NCBI GenBank assembly: GCA_023052935.1
Contig: CM041292.1
Location: 109,975,147 to 110,039,146 of the forward strand
DNA: 64,000 nt
Direction: 5' to 3'
Source of the DNA: Piezodorus guildinii
Taxonomy: Eukaryota > Arthropoda > Insecta > Hemiptera > Pentatomidae
Part shown: one piece after another, positions 21,770 to 33,240 of the stretch
How positions within the stretch are numbered: the first letter of the stretch is position 1
How the letters are laid out: each line of letters starts with the position of its first letter
Translations under genes and position numbers: made by a program
Notes under the pieces: model-generated
What the model was told of the DNA's origin: nothing
What the model saw: the letters and a program-made list of their open reading frames with translations, nothing else
Databases searched by the model: none

Positions 21770-22248
21770 ATTTATCTATATATGAAATATGTAGTATGGG
21801 AAAGTATTGCGATACTGAAAATGTTCTAATTTCAGTTTTCAACGGAAATACACGTTTTAGGGTCCCCTGAGTCCAAATAACCAAGTACCGCAAAAAGGCA
21901 AAAAGGTGTGTGTGTGTCTATGTGTTTGTGGTAAGTCCAGCATGAAAACGAAAATTCTCGTAAAACTGAAACTACATATTTGAGATAACTATACGCCCGA
22001 GATGTTACAGCAACTTTTTCATCAAAATCGTCTAACTTAATTCTTAAATGGCCACTTAATTTGTTTTTTTAAGTTTTACAAAATAATCATATTTTAATTT
22101 AATTAAATAGCTTTCCTCGCCATGCTATCGGTCTAGTGGTTTAACGCCCTTAATGTTATTAAAAACGATCAAATAGCCAAATTTGATGAAATAATCAATA
22201 AAATCATTTGAAAAATATAAAAATCTGGTGCGCGCAACACACGGTTTT

Positions 22249-22475
22249 GTGGCTAATCGGACGACGCTACAGTGGGAGTCCTAAATTTTGCCTATCCAGG
22301 TTTTATTAGGATAGGGATCTTTAACGAGTACCTGACATCGCACAGGCTCGGGACCACCTTTTAGTGAATTTCCTTTGATATCTTTAGCTCGAATCGTGTT
22401 GGTCGATTTATTTATTTAACGTGCCTCTATGCTATTGTGGCTAATCGGACGACGCTACAGTGGGAGTCCTAAATT
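22249..22475 (-). repeat. Circularly permuted partial copy of SINE-1 plus flank
   Basis: 22249-22363 repeats the SINE-1 segment 21521-21635. 22359-22475 then repeats 21442-21559, which lies upstream of and overlapping that segment. The order is therefore permuted, joined at TTTTA shared by both ends. Sequence identity to 21442-21635 appears complete over the parts compared. Confidence 0.85.
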
Positions 22476-22479
22476 CCTA

Positions 22480-22637
22480 AGCCGATAAAACTTATTTTTT
22501 GTAAATAACAATGTAATCAATTATTTAATAAGACACATGCTTTTATCGCAACTCAATGTAATTAATACTTTAACAATTTATTTTCATCTATAAATGTATT
22601 TTGAAATTCTTATATTGATTTTAACAACGGAGGTAAG
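22480..22637 (+). repeat. CTR repeat, 3' terminal piece
   Basis: It contains AATCAATTATTTAATAAGAC and ends at AACGGAGGTAAGT, lacking the final GCACCAGATT. Confidence 0.6.
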
Positions 22638-22945
22638 TATATGTTATTTGGTCCAACTTAAATGATAGGATAGTTTTTATTACTATTCTAAATGGTTGAA
22701 AAATATATTTTTTTATTACGTAAAAAAAATTTGTTTAACTGTGGCAACACTGGTTCCAGCATGTAACCTTCACATATGTGATTATTAAATCAAATATAAT
22801 TGTGTCTTGATTGTTTATATGGGTTCTTATTTATAAAATATACATTCACATTATAGTTTCCAGTTATAATAAAATACTTATTAGTTGATGACGAGGATGG
22901 GATAAAATATACATTCACTCCATAGGTTCCAGTTGTAATAAAATA
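22638..22945. other. AT-rich intergenic DNA
   Basis: It holds two short similar stretches (ATATACATTCACATTATAGT and ATATACATTCACTCCATAGG, 60-70 bp apart), a small local duplication. No gene. Confidence 0.45.
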
Positions 22946-23815
22946 TAGGGTTGATGCAAAATCAATGCAGGTTTTTAGTAGGTATTGTAAATACGCCATA
23001 TCTTTACTTTAACCATATATATTTAATCAAAATAATTTCCATCTGAATCAATGCACTTTTGCCAACGTTCAACAAGCTTTCTTATTCCACCAGAAAAAAA
23101 ATCCGAATCCCTGGACTCAATGAAATCACGAAAAGAATTTTCAATGTCGTCCTGGTTTTGAAAATTTTTCTCCCTCAAAAAGTTGTCCAGATGCCTGAAA
23201 AAGTGGAAGTTTGTAGGAGAGAGGTCAGGTGAATAAGGCGGATGTTGGAGAACTTCGTAGCCCAACTCGTGCAGTCGTCGAAGCGTTGGTTGTGCAACGT
23301 GTGGTCTGGCGTTATCGTGGAGCAGGATCGGCCCCTTCCGATTCATCAATGCTGGGCAAAGACGTTGCAATTTTGAGTTCCGAGTTCCGCCGCCATTTCT
23401 CGTGTGGTTTTGGTTGGGTCTTCTTCCACTTTTGACCTCAGCTGGTCGTTGTCCAGAGCAAGATGACGGCCCCGACCTTCCTTGTCTTCGAGGTCGAAAT
23501 CTCCTCTGCGAAACTTCTGGAACCAACGCTGCACCGTGCACTCATTAATAGCCCCCTGACCCCACACTTAATTAATATTACGAGCCGTTTGCGCAGCGCT
23601 GCGCCCTAATTTAAATTCGTAAAAATAAATTTGACGAAAATCGCACTTTGACATTTTCGATTCAAGACCTTTGAACACACTGAACAAAACGATTTTACTA
23701 AACAAATTCATGGTTTTGGTATAATAATGATCAATGTTAGGATTAGCTTTGTTTACACAATTGGAATTAAGATATTGCAATAGAGGAAACCTGCATTAAT
23801 TTTGCATCAACCCAA
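22946..23815 (-). pseudogene. Mariner element with internally deleted transposase
   Basis: Inverted ends GGGTTGATGCAAAATCAATG (left) and its near-complement (right) are bounded by TA dinucleotides, so this is a mariner insertion of about 870 bp instead of the usual 1.3 kb. Minus-strand coding order is as follows. First comes the N-terminal start (MSKCDFRQIYFYEFKLG, then an in-frame TAA after RNIN). Next are the helix-turn-helix region (INECTVQRWFQKF) and a REMAAELG linker. A deletion and frameshift then lead straight to NRKGPILLHDNARPHVAQ and PPYSPDLSPTNFHFF. The deletion removes the first catalytic Asp region (DEKW type). The third catalytic Asp, expected in LSPTD, is Asn here. The copy cannot make an active transposase. 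The same family continues at 63780. Confidence 0.92.
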
Positions 23816-23817
23816 TA

Positions 23818-24609
23818 TATATTACTATACGTTTCAGAAAAATTATAAATACTCATTTGAATGACTTGCAATGATTTGTGAGTTGCAAAGGAGTTATGGT
23901 GATATACAACGGTTATGTTTAAGAGATAATGTTATTGAATAATTTGGATGTGGCTACTTGGTACTGGTATGTAATTGTAACATTGAGTAAAAAAAATTGA
24001 TATCTGAAATGAAATAACAATCTTTTATTTATCATAAACAGAGTAGCATATTTCTATTCACCTATATTTCTTTTATATAACCTCATTCAACATAGGCACT
24101 ATCAACATCTTCCGTAATTTGTAGCAATTTTTATTTTAATTATTTTATTTATCAAATTGAATTCTCCAATCCGCAAGCAAAGATAAAGAAGTGTAGTTTT
24201 TGTTCTATTTTTTCAATGAGTCTCGATATTAGAAACAAGATGTTTATAGTTATATTAGATTAATTATAGTAATAGGTTAAGTTGTTTTAAAATCATAATT
24301 CTAACTTTAGTCTAATAAGTTGCCATTTAATTCTGTTAAATGTACAATAGGGATCCAGGAGAAGTAGGCAACCTATGTACCCATAATAACTCACTATATT
24401 TTAGCTGTAACGTAATCGGGTATAAGTCATGTTTGCAACATAAATGTGATTGATATACATTGATCCAACGAGTGGGAATATTTTCACTTGAAAACAACTT
24501 TGATAAATAATATTATAAAAAATATAATATTTATATTTCTTAAAAATTCATACGTCTTATAATAATGGAGTAGTTGTTGACCGTTTTAACTAAATGGTAT
24601 GGAAGTTGG
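23818..24609. other. AT-rich intergenic DNA
   Basis: No gene or recognised repeat between the mariner copy and the minus-strand CTR. Confidence 0.5.
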
Positions 24610-25545
24610 TTGAGGGTGCAGCCACCAAGAAAACACACCAGTAAGAGAGAAAAAAATCAGTTGTTAAAATCAATTTAAGAATTTTTAAATACATTTAATG
24701 ATACAAATAAACGGTTAAAAAATAAATTATTTTGAATTTCACTAAAAACATGTATTTTATTAAATAATATATTACATTTATATCTACAACAATCAGTTAG
24801 TTTAATCGGCTTTTCATCATTTTCCATTAACCTTTAAAATTCCGTGTATTTGATAATATTTTTTCTAAAATCTTTAGCTTCCCAACGGTATATTATACAT
24901 CTATATTACTATTCTTGTGTTCAAAACCACAGAAAATCATAAAAAAATATGTTAGCACTTTCCTCATTTAATTGTTTATCAAATTCGTTCAACTTGAATA
25001 TTTTGCCGTTATTTATCAATGCTAATAAGATAATGTTCCAATTTTTTTGAAATCTACAAAATTAAAGGTGCTTTAGAAGAAGAAAATTGAAAATGTCGTC
25101 ATTTAAGCACTGTCAGACTATTTTAATCATAATGAAACCTACATGATGCTGAAGCCTGTTAAATTTTACATTGATATAGGGAGTTTAATCAAAATCCTCA
25201 GAACCGTTTTCGAGAAAGTTGAAAAAAGGTGCAAAATGCATGGAATAAAGCGGCTCTTCTGCTAAGCTCATTTTGGTGAAAAATGTTTTTTAACGTCTCG
25301 GGCGTATATTTGTCTTAAATATGCAATTTCAGTTTCATAGGACTTTTCGTTTCCGCATTTCCGGAGATACCACACACGGACACACATACAGACACAGACA
25401 CACACACACACACACACGCACAGACACACACACCGACCTTTTTGCGGGAATTGATTATTTGGACTCAGGGGACCCTACAACGTTTATTTTCGTTGAAAAC
25501 TGGAATTCCAAAATTGTCACGATCTTAATTATAGTAAATACTTTT
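24610..25545 (-). repeat. CTR repeat, minus-strand copy
   Basis: Running rightward it shows the CTR landmarks in reverse: GTGTATTTGATAATATTTTT, CCAACGGTATATTATACAT, GAAACCTACATGATG, CGTTTTCGAGAAAG, AAAGCGGCTCTTCTG and TGGACTCAGGGGACCC. It carries an expanded (CA)n tract at about 25375-25432 where other copies have a short TGTGTGTGG stretch. From 25237 rightward it lies inside the 896-bp duplication. Confidence 0.75.
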
Positions 25546-27029
25546 TTTAAAACTAAAAAGCACGTAATATCACAGCAACCTTATCTGTTTTTGGCATATA
25601 ACATGGCGATCTCCTAATTGAAAAAAGAACGCGAGCACAGAGAAACCCTAATTTTCATAGGTTTTTTGAAATGGCTCAAATACGGCAACAAATAAAAATA
25701 TCATATATGATTCGTGTACTGAAATAATGTATTATGGCAAATCTAGTGTTTTATTTTTGTCTAATCGATAACAATTTTATTGTAGATATGTCGCTAAAAA
25801 GATAATCTTATTCAATATATATGTATATAATATGGCTGTAGAGAAGATAGCTGAGATAGCGATATCAGAGCTTGCTATTGGTTTTGAAAAGAGGGAGCAA
25901 TACGGAGATAAGGATGCAAGCCGCTATCAGCTCACCAACCTTTCACCCATCCATCATTCCCGCTGCTTTTTCAGCCAATTTTATTGTATTTCCATTTATA
26001 TTGCCAAGTTTTATCTTTGAATTCAATCACCCTTTTAAACAAATAATGATTGACCCTTTTCACATATTTTTAAAACCCTATTTTTTTCCTTTGTTCTTTT
26101 CTCATTGATTTTTATTTATTATAACACCAATTTGCATGGAATAAAGCGGCTCTTCTGCTAAGCTCATTTTGGTGAAAAATGTTTTTTAACGTCTCGGGCG
26201 TATATTTGTCTTAAATATGCAATTTCAGTTTCATAGGACTTTTCGTTTCCGCATTTCCGGAGATACCACACACGGACACACATACAGACACAGACACACA
26301 CACACACACACACGCACAGACACACACACCGACCTTTTTGCGGGAATTGATTATTTGGACTCAGGGGACCCTACAACGTTTATTTTCGTTGAAAACTGGA
26401 ATTCCAAAATTGTCACGATCTTAATTATAGTAAATACTTTTTTTAAAACTAAAAAGCACGTAATATCACAGCAACCTTATCTGTTTTTGGCATATAACAT
26501 GGCGATCTCCTAATTGAAAAAAGAACGCGAGCACAGAGAAACCCTAATTTTCATAGGTTTTTTGAAATGGCTCAAATACGGCAACAAATAAAAATATCAT
26601 ATATGATTCGTGTACTGAAATAATGTATTATGGCAAATCTAGTGTTTTATTTTTGTCTAATCGATAACAATTTTATTGTAGATATGTCGCTAAAAAGATA
26701 ATCTTATTCAATATATATGTATATAATATGGCTGTAGAGAAGATAGCTGAGATAGCGATATCAGAGCTTGCTATTGGTTTTGAAAAGAGGGAGCAATACG
26801 GAGATAAGGATGCAAGCCGCTATCAGCTCACCAACCTTTCACCCATCCATCATTCCCGCTGCTTTTTCAGCCAATTTTATTGTATTTCCATTTATATTGC
26901 CAAGTTTTATCTTTGAATTCAATCACCCTTTTAAACAAATAATGATTGACCCTTTTCACATATTTTTAAAACCCTATTTTTTTCCTTTGTTCTTTTCTCA
27001 TTGATTTTTATTTATTATAACACCAATTT
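25237..27029. repeat. Perfect tandem duplication of 896 bp
   Basis: Units 25237-26132 and 26133-27028 appear identical in every line compared, including the (CA)n tract and all open frames. The bases just outside (A at 25236 versus T at 26132; G at 26134 versus T at 27030) define the borders, with at most one or two bases of junction homology. The unit contains the 5' half of a minus-strand CTR and about 590 bp of other DNA. Short open frames (for example 25832-26020) show no recognisable product. Confidence 0.95.
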
Positions 27030-27046
27030 TATGAAAATATACTTAC

Positions 27047-27162
27047 GTAAATTTCAATTAATGATCATAATGTGGAAATAAGAATCCTTTGCGCAAGAAC
27101 TCCTCGACCTTATCCAATCCAAACGATGGTTCCTCGGAGGAAGAACTAGGCATTCCATCGAT
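27047..27162 (-). CDS. Possible short host exon
   Basis: On the minus strand, ACAATTTAAG at 27163-27172 could be a splice acceptor. It is followed by an open frame of 34 codons (IDGMPSSSSEEPSFGLDK, then VEEFLRKGFLFPHYDH) and a TAA at 27058-27060. Thirteen bases later comes GTAAGT (27046-27041), a consensus donor. The other two frames look non-coding, and composition is more protein-like than the surroundings. Against it: the polypyrimidine tract is weak and a donor after the stop would be unusual. The product is not recognised. It could be a terminal exon, a chance frame or part of an unknown transposon. Confidence 0.3.
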
Positions 27163-27249
27163 CTTAAATTGTATAATCAATACTTCATAATAGTTGGAAA
27201 TAAAATGGCAACCTTTAGATTCCACACAATTTATATTTTTGCTCATTAT

Positions 27250-27860
27250 TCAGATTTTATGATTCTCTCTGAAAACATCCTTAAGTACAATCTTATCTCT
27301 CAGCCCCTCCGAAGTGATGATGGTTCCTGAACTTCGTTAAACAAATCAGAAGAATTCGCTAAACAACAGTCTATCATATTTACTCCCAATCCTGAGCTCA
27401 TCCCCATCCATACAGCTATACTCAAGAAATTCCTCTCATCATAGATTTCTCTCTCCTTAGGTTCCCTCTGATGTTAAAGTTCGTATTAATGAAAGTAAAT
27501 CCTGATGATCTCATGGATTCGATTTCCTCACTGCTAACTGTATTTTTCTTAGGTTATTCCACTGTTTAGTAAAATGATAAGGTTGTTGACCATACATCCT
27601 CAATATGGCACGATATATTGTTTTCAAGCACAAAATTCAATTACCTTACTCATTATAAGGAATACTTAAATTATATCTCTCTAAACGTTCCTTAAGTCTG
27701 AGGTCTAAAATTTTCGAATTGTAGTTCCTATCCTCTTATTTTTATTTTTTGCTAACATTCCTACCTTTCTCGATACACTTCTAGAGATATTTGCTCATCC
27801 TACCAACCCATAGGTTTTTTTCTTTTCTTATCGTCCATTTTTTTGTCAAACAAACATTTT
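27250..27860. other. Intergenic DNA, slightly C/T-rich
   Basis: Pyrimidine-rich stretches occur at 27300-27560. No frame or motif I can assign. Confidence 0.4.
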
Positions 27861-28180
27861 GGGTTAGAGTATTTTTTTGAGAAAATCGTAAAAAGGTACG
27901 AAATGCATGGTATGAAGTGGCTTTTCTGATTAGCTGATTTTGATGAAAAAATTGCAGTAACATTTTGGACCTATAGCTGTCTTAAATATGATATATAAGT
28001 TTTATACGACTATTCGTTTTTGTGCTAGACTTACCTACACACACATGGACAAAGATATTTTTTTTCTTGAAATTGGTTATTTGGACTCAGGGGACCCTAA
28101 AACGTGTATTTCCGGTGAAAACTGGAATTAAAATTTTTCACGGTCGTAATTCTTTTCCTTACTATGTATTTTATTTATAG
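27861..28180 (-). repeat. CTR repeat, 5' half, minus strand
   Basis: It shows GAGAAAATCGTAAAAAGG, CTGATTAGCTGATTTTGATG, TTACCTACACACACATGG and TGGACTCAGGGGACCCTA, ending near CTTACTATGTATTTTATTTA at about 28180. Confidence 0.75.
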
Positions 28181-28935
28181 AGTAAAAAAATACATTTAGC
28201 TGACAAAATCCCACAAGGTTTATTATTTCATATGATAGGTGATATCACCATTATTCCTTAAATAATTCATTCTCTTGATGGACATCTATCCATATTTATT
28301 TTCATAGTAAACTTTTGGTGTATCATGCAGTACTCACTATATTTTTTCCTGAAAATAACATTGCTTTTTTTAATATAATCTGCAGGTTTAATATTATCAA
28401 TAGCTCTAAAGTTTTTATAAACATACTATTGTTATGGTTACTTGGTTATTAACAATGACACAATTTTGACACGGATATTTCTTTTGGCTTGGGATCCAGA
28501 GTATTTTGTGTAATTTTTTTTCGCCTGGATTTTTTTTTTTTTTTTTTTAAATCTTTCTTCGTTGGTGTAGCTCTGATCGGAAGTTAGTTTTAGGAACCGT
28601 TAGTTTTCAAATCATAAAGTTGATGCAAAATAATTTTTTTTATGTTAAATTTGTCGTTAATTTAATTAAGTACCCCCCGTTTAGGGGCTTATATTTGTTA
28701 GAATGATAAAAGCTTCCATTATCCCAATGTCTAAATGTACATAGATTTTACATTGTACATACATAATTTTTTTAGGAGATAATTTCTGTCTTCCTTTACC
28801 TTCTATAGTTCATCAATCCGCCGTTACGATTTACGAATCAATTTTTCCCTAACCAGGAAAAAGATTAGATTATAAATTGTGACATAACCATGATTTATTG
28901 GTCTTTCCAGTAAGAGAGAAATTTAAATTTTTATT
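28181..28935. other. AT-rich intergenic DNA, poly-T at 28530-28549
   Basis: No gene or assigned repeat. The T-run has no flanking duplication that I could see. Confidence 0.45.
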
Positions 28936-29665
28936 TCGACGTACCTATATATAAAATATATAGTAAGAAAACGTTTTGCAAACGTAAAAATGTTCTAATT
29001 CGAGTTCTACTGAAAATACACGTAACTGTGTCCCCTGGGACCTCATTACCAAGTCCCTCAAAAAGGTCTTTGTGAGTCTTTCTCAAAAACGATATGTTGG
29101 ATAAAACTGAAATTTCATATTTTAGAAGCGTTCATGCTTGAGATTTAATAGCAATTATCTCATCAAAATTGGCCTCCTAGAAGAGACACTTTATATCATT
29201 CAGTTTACATCCTTTTACGAGTTTTCAAAAACGGCCCCTAACGATTTTGAGGAAACTCGCTAAATCGATTTATAATTTTTTAATATCATGTAGGTCCCTT
29301 TTTTCTGCTTCTCAACTACCTTTAATTTTGTATATTCAAAAAAAATTAACCATGTCATCTTTTTAGAACAGATAAAAAGTGGCTAAATATAAATTTTGAA
29401 CGGATTTCATAACCAACTTGAGAAGAAAAGAGGAAAAAAATGTTTTTAGGTCAATTTTTTTTCCAATCAACTTATTACTGATAATTATTCGTAATACTTT
29501 AATATTATTATATTATTTAATCTAAATCATATGTTTCTAACGAAATGAAAAAAAAATAATTAACATAAAACTTTTTTTTAACATTAAATTTATTTAATAG
29601 TTCTTAAATTGATTTCACTAGCCGAGGTAAGTGAAAGTCGTTTGTTGCCCGCACCAGATTTTTTT
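28936..29665 (+). repeat. CTR repeat, near-complete copy
   Basis: It runs from GACGTACCTATATATAAAAT to GAGGTAAGTGAAAGTCGTTT and GCCCGCACCAGATT. More diverged than 16271-17123. Confidence 0.75.
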
Positions 29666-29689
29666 TTGTGATAACAAAGAAAATATGTT

Positions 29690-29930
29690 ACATTACGTGA
29701 TTAGAACATTGAAGACCCACGACAACAATATTCAACTACCTTACTGGAAACTAACTACTTCTTTTTTAATGTTTGACATTTTAAAAAATAATTATATTTT
29801 AATTTAATGAAATACCTTTCCTCGCCATGCTATTAGGTTTAAGGGCCTTAAATTTTTAAAAAATAAATAAATAACCAAATTTAATGAAATGATTATTAAA
29901 ATCATTTTGAAAATATTTAAAGTTGTTAAG
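29690..29930. repeat. Dispersed repeat flanking CTR copies
   Basis: It matches 21150-21228 (ACATTGAAGACCCACGAC) and 22070-22220 (CTTTCCTCGCCATGCTATTA). Both CTR copies appear to sit in the same larger repeat. Confidence 0.6.
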
Positions 29931-29983
29931 TGTACAGTATAAAGTGCAGTCAGCCAATTTTTTTTTTTTATTGAAGATTCTAA

Positions 29984-30543
29984 TCTCTACATATATAAAA
30001 TAATAACGCGGTTTTGGTTCCCGCTAACTCCTTCTAAACCACAAGACGGATTTTGATAAGGTTTTCATCATCATTTAGGGCATCTTTCCTCAAGGTTTAG
30101 AAGTAAAATACATTTCAATTGAGCTTTTATTTAAAAAGGAAAAATAAATATTCTGTCATCAAAAAATTACTCCTGAATTATAAGTAGTAATATGGACGTA
30201 TAATATACCGTTGGAAAGCGCAAACTTTTAGAAAAATAAATATACTATAAAATAATTTTTACAATTTAATATAAACTTGTTGTAAGATCATATACTTTAC
30301 ATTAATAAATATATAAAATGGTTATAAATCTAATAGGATAAGAACGAAGAGCGGGTTAGCGCGCGTTGCTTTAATCTCTGTTCACTTTGAAATAACAAAC
30401 AAATAAACTTAACCAATAGCACTTTTCGTTAATTTAAACTAAAACTATAGCGATAAACCCTAAATCGGCCAGAAAGAGCTTTTTAAACGTAAATGACACC
30501 TCACTCAAATTTCACAAGTGCGAAGCAGGGACGGGTCCGCTAG
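29984..30543 (+). mobile_element. Non-autonomous Helitron-like element, complete (560 bp)
   Basis: It begins TCTCTACATATATAAAATAA preceded by A at 29983 and ends GGTCCGCTAG followed by T at 30544, so it fits insertion between A and T with no target duplication. A GC-rich AAGTGCGAAGCAGGGAC stretch lies about 10 bases before the CTAG, where Helitrons carry a hairpin; other copies keep a better CCCGTGCGAAGCACGGG type stem. No Rep or helicase sequence. At 30349-30385 it holds a deleted SINE-2 head (GAGCGGGTTAGCGCG). Confidence 0.75.
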
Positions 30544-30821
30544 TTGTGTATATATTGAAATGTATTTATAATATTGTTCTGTAGGTACCTGTTTCAACCC
30601 ATCCTTTTATTGTGTTTTTTTTTTGTTTAATGATTCCATCAAGTAATGCCAACTCCGATCCACGTTTCATGGATTCTGGTATTGACTAAGATTCCAGCTA
30701 GTTTGTTAATTACATATTTAAAATCTGCCCGATAGTTACTATTTGGCGGAGAGATAACCGTTACGGTAGAAGCTGCTGAGATGACATTGATATATGTATG
30801 ATGTGGCCCCCACTGTTTCAG

Positions 30822-30963
30822 GAGCGGGGCTGGTGGGAGGCGGGATGGGCGAGCTAGGCGGCCGACTCCGGACCGGATCGGGATGAAGCTACGGGAGAGG
30901 CTCTCCCTCGCCTGCTCTGCCGTAGGCGTCATCATCACCCTCGGTCTAGTACTAGACCTACAG
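30822..30963 (+). CDS. Host exon encoding a protein N-terminus with signal anchor
   Basis: This GC-rich island stands in AT-rich DNA. CCCCACTGTTTCAG ending at 30821 is a good splice acceptor and CAG|GTATAT at 30961-30966 a good donor. The frame open across the exon has one Met, at 30883, and encodes 27 residues: MKLRERLSLA, then CSAVGVIITLGLVL, then DLQ. Basic residues followed by a hydrophobic run and then acidic residues fit a type II signal anchor or signal peptide of a secretory-pathway protein. Upstream ATGs would be removed by splicing of a 5' UTR intron. The exon ends in phase 0, and the next plus-strand exon I can see (46812-47065) starts in phase 0, so they may be the same gene. The product is unidentified. 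Confidence 0.6.
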
Positions 30964-31080
30964 GTATATAATAACACAATTATATCTATAATTATAATAG
31001 TTAAATAGTTTAATAATAAAATTATTATCAATTGTAAAAAAAAAATATTATTAAAGAAAATACTTTATTTATAAAGTAAT

Positions 31081-32936
31081 ACTGCCCAACTATATTGGGT
31101 TGCTCAACATACAGCATACTACAATTTCTTTGGAAATATTTGTTTAAATCATTATAATATTATGTATAACAGTAATATAATGTGATAATATAAATACTTT
31201 TTTTTCTTCTATGCATAAAAAACTATTTTAAAAACAACAACAAAATATTTTCATATTAATCCTAACATATTCAAAATATTTTTACATGTAGGCATGCCTC
31301 TTACCGGACACCGTGTATGTTGTGGCAACATTATTTGGATTTTCTGACCAATTATCCGTTATACTTTGATTTTGTTTAATACATAACTGCTTTTTGTTTT
31401 TTTTAAATTTCGCTAACAAACATTGAATGACACTTATGATACTTTTCACTTTATATTTTCTCTACCATTGCTTAAAACATTCTCTGAAAACAATCTATTA
31501 TATGCCAGAATCACTTAATATATATTAAATACGATTGAAAAAGTATATTCAAAAAATTATTTTTGGTTTTTTAATAAACTTATGTATTTAACATTGAATA
31601 TAGATTCGTATTTTTTAAGTTAAAATTTAAAATAATCGACTTAATAATAAAGATCTATGTCGGTGCTGCTAGGTGTATAGGTTTTATTTTAAATTTTGTT
31701 TTTGAATTTACTAACATTTATAATGAAAAATTAGATCAAGAACAAACTAATAACCATAATGTAATACAAATTAAGACAATTGAGATTCCTTTAGAAAATA
31801 GCCACCATTGCTAGAACACTTGTTTTTTTACAAGAAAGGAGTTAATATAATATTATAATTTAAAGATAAGATATATTATACCATTTATTAATTTTTAAAG
31901 GTAAATGTAATAATGAAAGAAATTGAGATGAAAAATCCTCTGGAAAATATGACACATCATTTGGTTTTAAATAATACCTCCCCACCCTTGGTTTTACTCG
32001 TTACACAAAATGTTTTGTGTAATAATTTGTTATACAGCAATGCAATCTTGTAATTACTTGAATGAGCACATGCCATCTCGAAAACATTGTCGTAAAAATC
32101 AATTTTACAGCTTTTTCACGTTCATGATACAGATTATAGTAAAAATTAAGCGACATATAAAATCTTGTACGTTTAGAGTGTTGCAATGCAAAGTTTTCGT
32201 TTTAGGATCTTGAGGAACGTTACATAACAAGTGCTATTTGTTTTTCAAAACTGTCCCAGTGGAATATCGTTCTCTAAACATCACACGAATATTTAATTCA
32301 CTGTCTATAGTTTTATCACATCTTCATTTTTTCTGGATACATTATTTTACAATTTTTTTCCTTCCGGTCCTCATTATGTTACTATTACTTAATGAAAAGG
32401 AACTAAAACAAAGTACAGTGAAAATAAGAGAACGAGTTAGACATAATACTCCTATTTTGTTTTTTTAATCAAGTATTACCATTGTCAGTAATATATGCGA
32501 TTTATCTTACGCACGATTCCGTTGTTCGTTTGATTGACCTTCGGTATTCAACACCAGCTGTGAAAACAGTCGTTATGACTCCAAACACATCTCTAATTAT
32601 TTCCCTACTGTGTTATACCTGAAGTTACCCAAAGGTGTATCAAGTTAATTTCAATATATTTAACGCGAGCAGCCTTTAAATATGAGATTTGCAACAAGCG
32701 CAGCAGAGCGCATCTATATTCACAACCGGATTGAAGCTGTCGAATAGAGAATATATGAATAAGAAATTGTTAATGAATGAATATTAGTTGTTCGAAATTA
32801 GCGTTATAGAACTCAAGTAATGGAAGAAAGTTTCATGTCACTTTGCAAATATATTTTTGAACAACTGATGCCTCGGAAAAAAATACTGATTAAATACTTT
32901 CATTATTAAAATCATTTTTATTTTTAGGTTTTGTAG
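31081..32936. other. AT-rich DNA (possible intron); mariner-like end near 31095
   Basis: 31095-31130 reads TATATTGGGTTGCTCAACAT, related in inverted orientation to 15655-15692 and resembling a mariner terminus. The rest has no motif-bearing frame. The 60-76 codon frames at 32001-32468 look like chance frames. Confidence 0.45.
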
Positions 32937-33240
32937 AATTTTTTATTTTTTTTTATTTATTTTTATTGAAATATATTACAATTTGTTAAAAAATGAACAA
33001 TAATAATATTGATAAGAGACCACATTCATACTATATATACAGAAAATAATAATAATGGTCAAATTACATAAAATAGAACATAAATAAATTCATATATATA
33101 TATATTATATATATATGTGTGTGTGTAGAATTAATACAATGGAAAATGTTGAGATTTGTTTAGACGTAAAGAGAGGTAAATGATTAAACTTAAATAATAA
33201 ATTATACTGTATAAGAGCTGTCTGTGCCTTAGGCCAAGAA
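32937..33240 (-). pseudogene. LINE-B-family 3' end fragment
   Basis: It resembles the LINE-B 3' UTR at 40840-41010 (poly-T, TATATTACAATTTGTTA, ATGAACAATAATAATATTG, AGACCACATTCATAC). A (TA)n/(TG)n tract interrupts it at 33093-33127. No coding part is kept. Confidence 0.65.

Larger units (their letters stand above)
21135..22220 (+). repeat. CTR 5' half and flanking host repeat, split by SINE-1 insertions
   Basis: 21150-21228 matches the flank seen at 29690-29740 (ATTGAAGTCCCACGATAAC). CTR starts near 21229 (ACTTTCATTTACCTATATAT), is interrupted at 21251-21770, and resumes at 21775 (TTTATCTATATATGAAATAT) to about 22060. From 22060 to 22220 the sequence resembles 29760-29900 (TTTCCTCGCCATGCTAT). 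It is an old repeat mosaic without genes. Confidence 0.6.

Noticed and set aside
25321..26020. 98- and 62-codon frames conserved between two units
   Set aside because: Identity reflects the recent 896-bp duplication and not selection; the first frame runs through a CTR repeat and a (CA)n tract.
32001..32468. Three 61-76 codon frames that overlap on both strands
   Set aside because: Low-complexity AT-rich frames with no motif, splice signal or repeat relationship.
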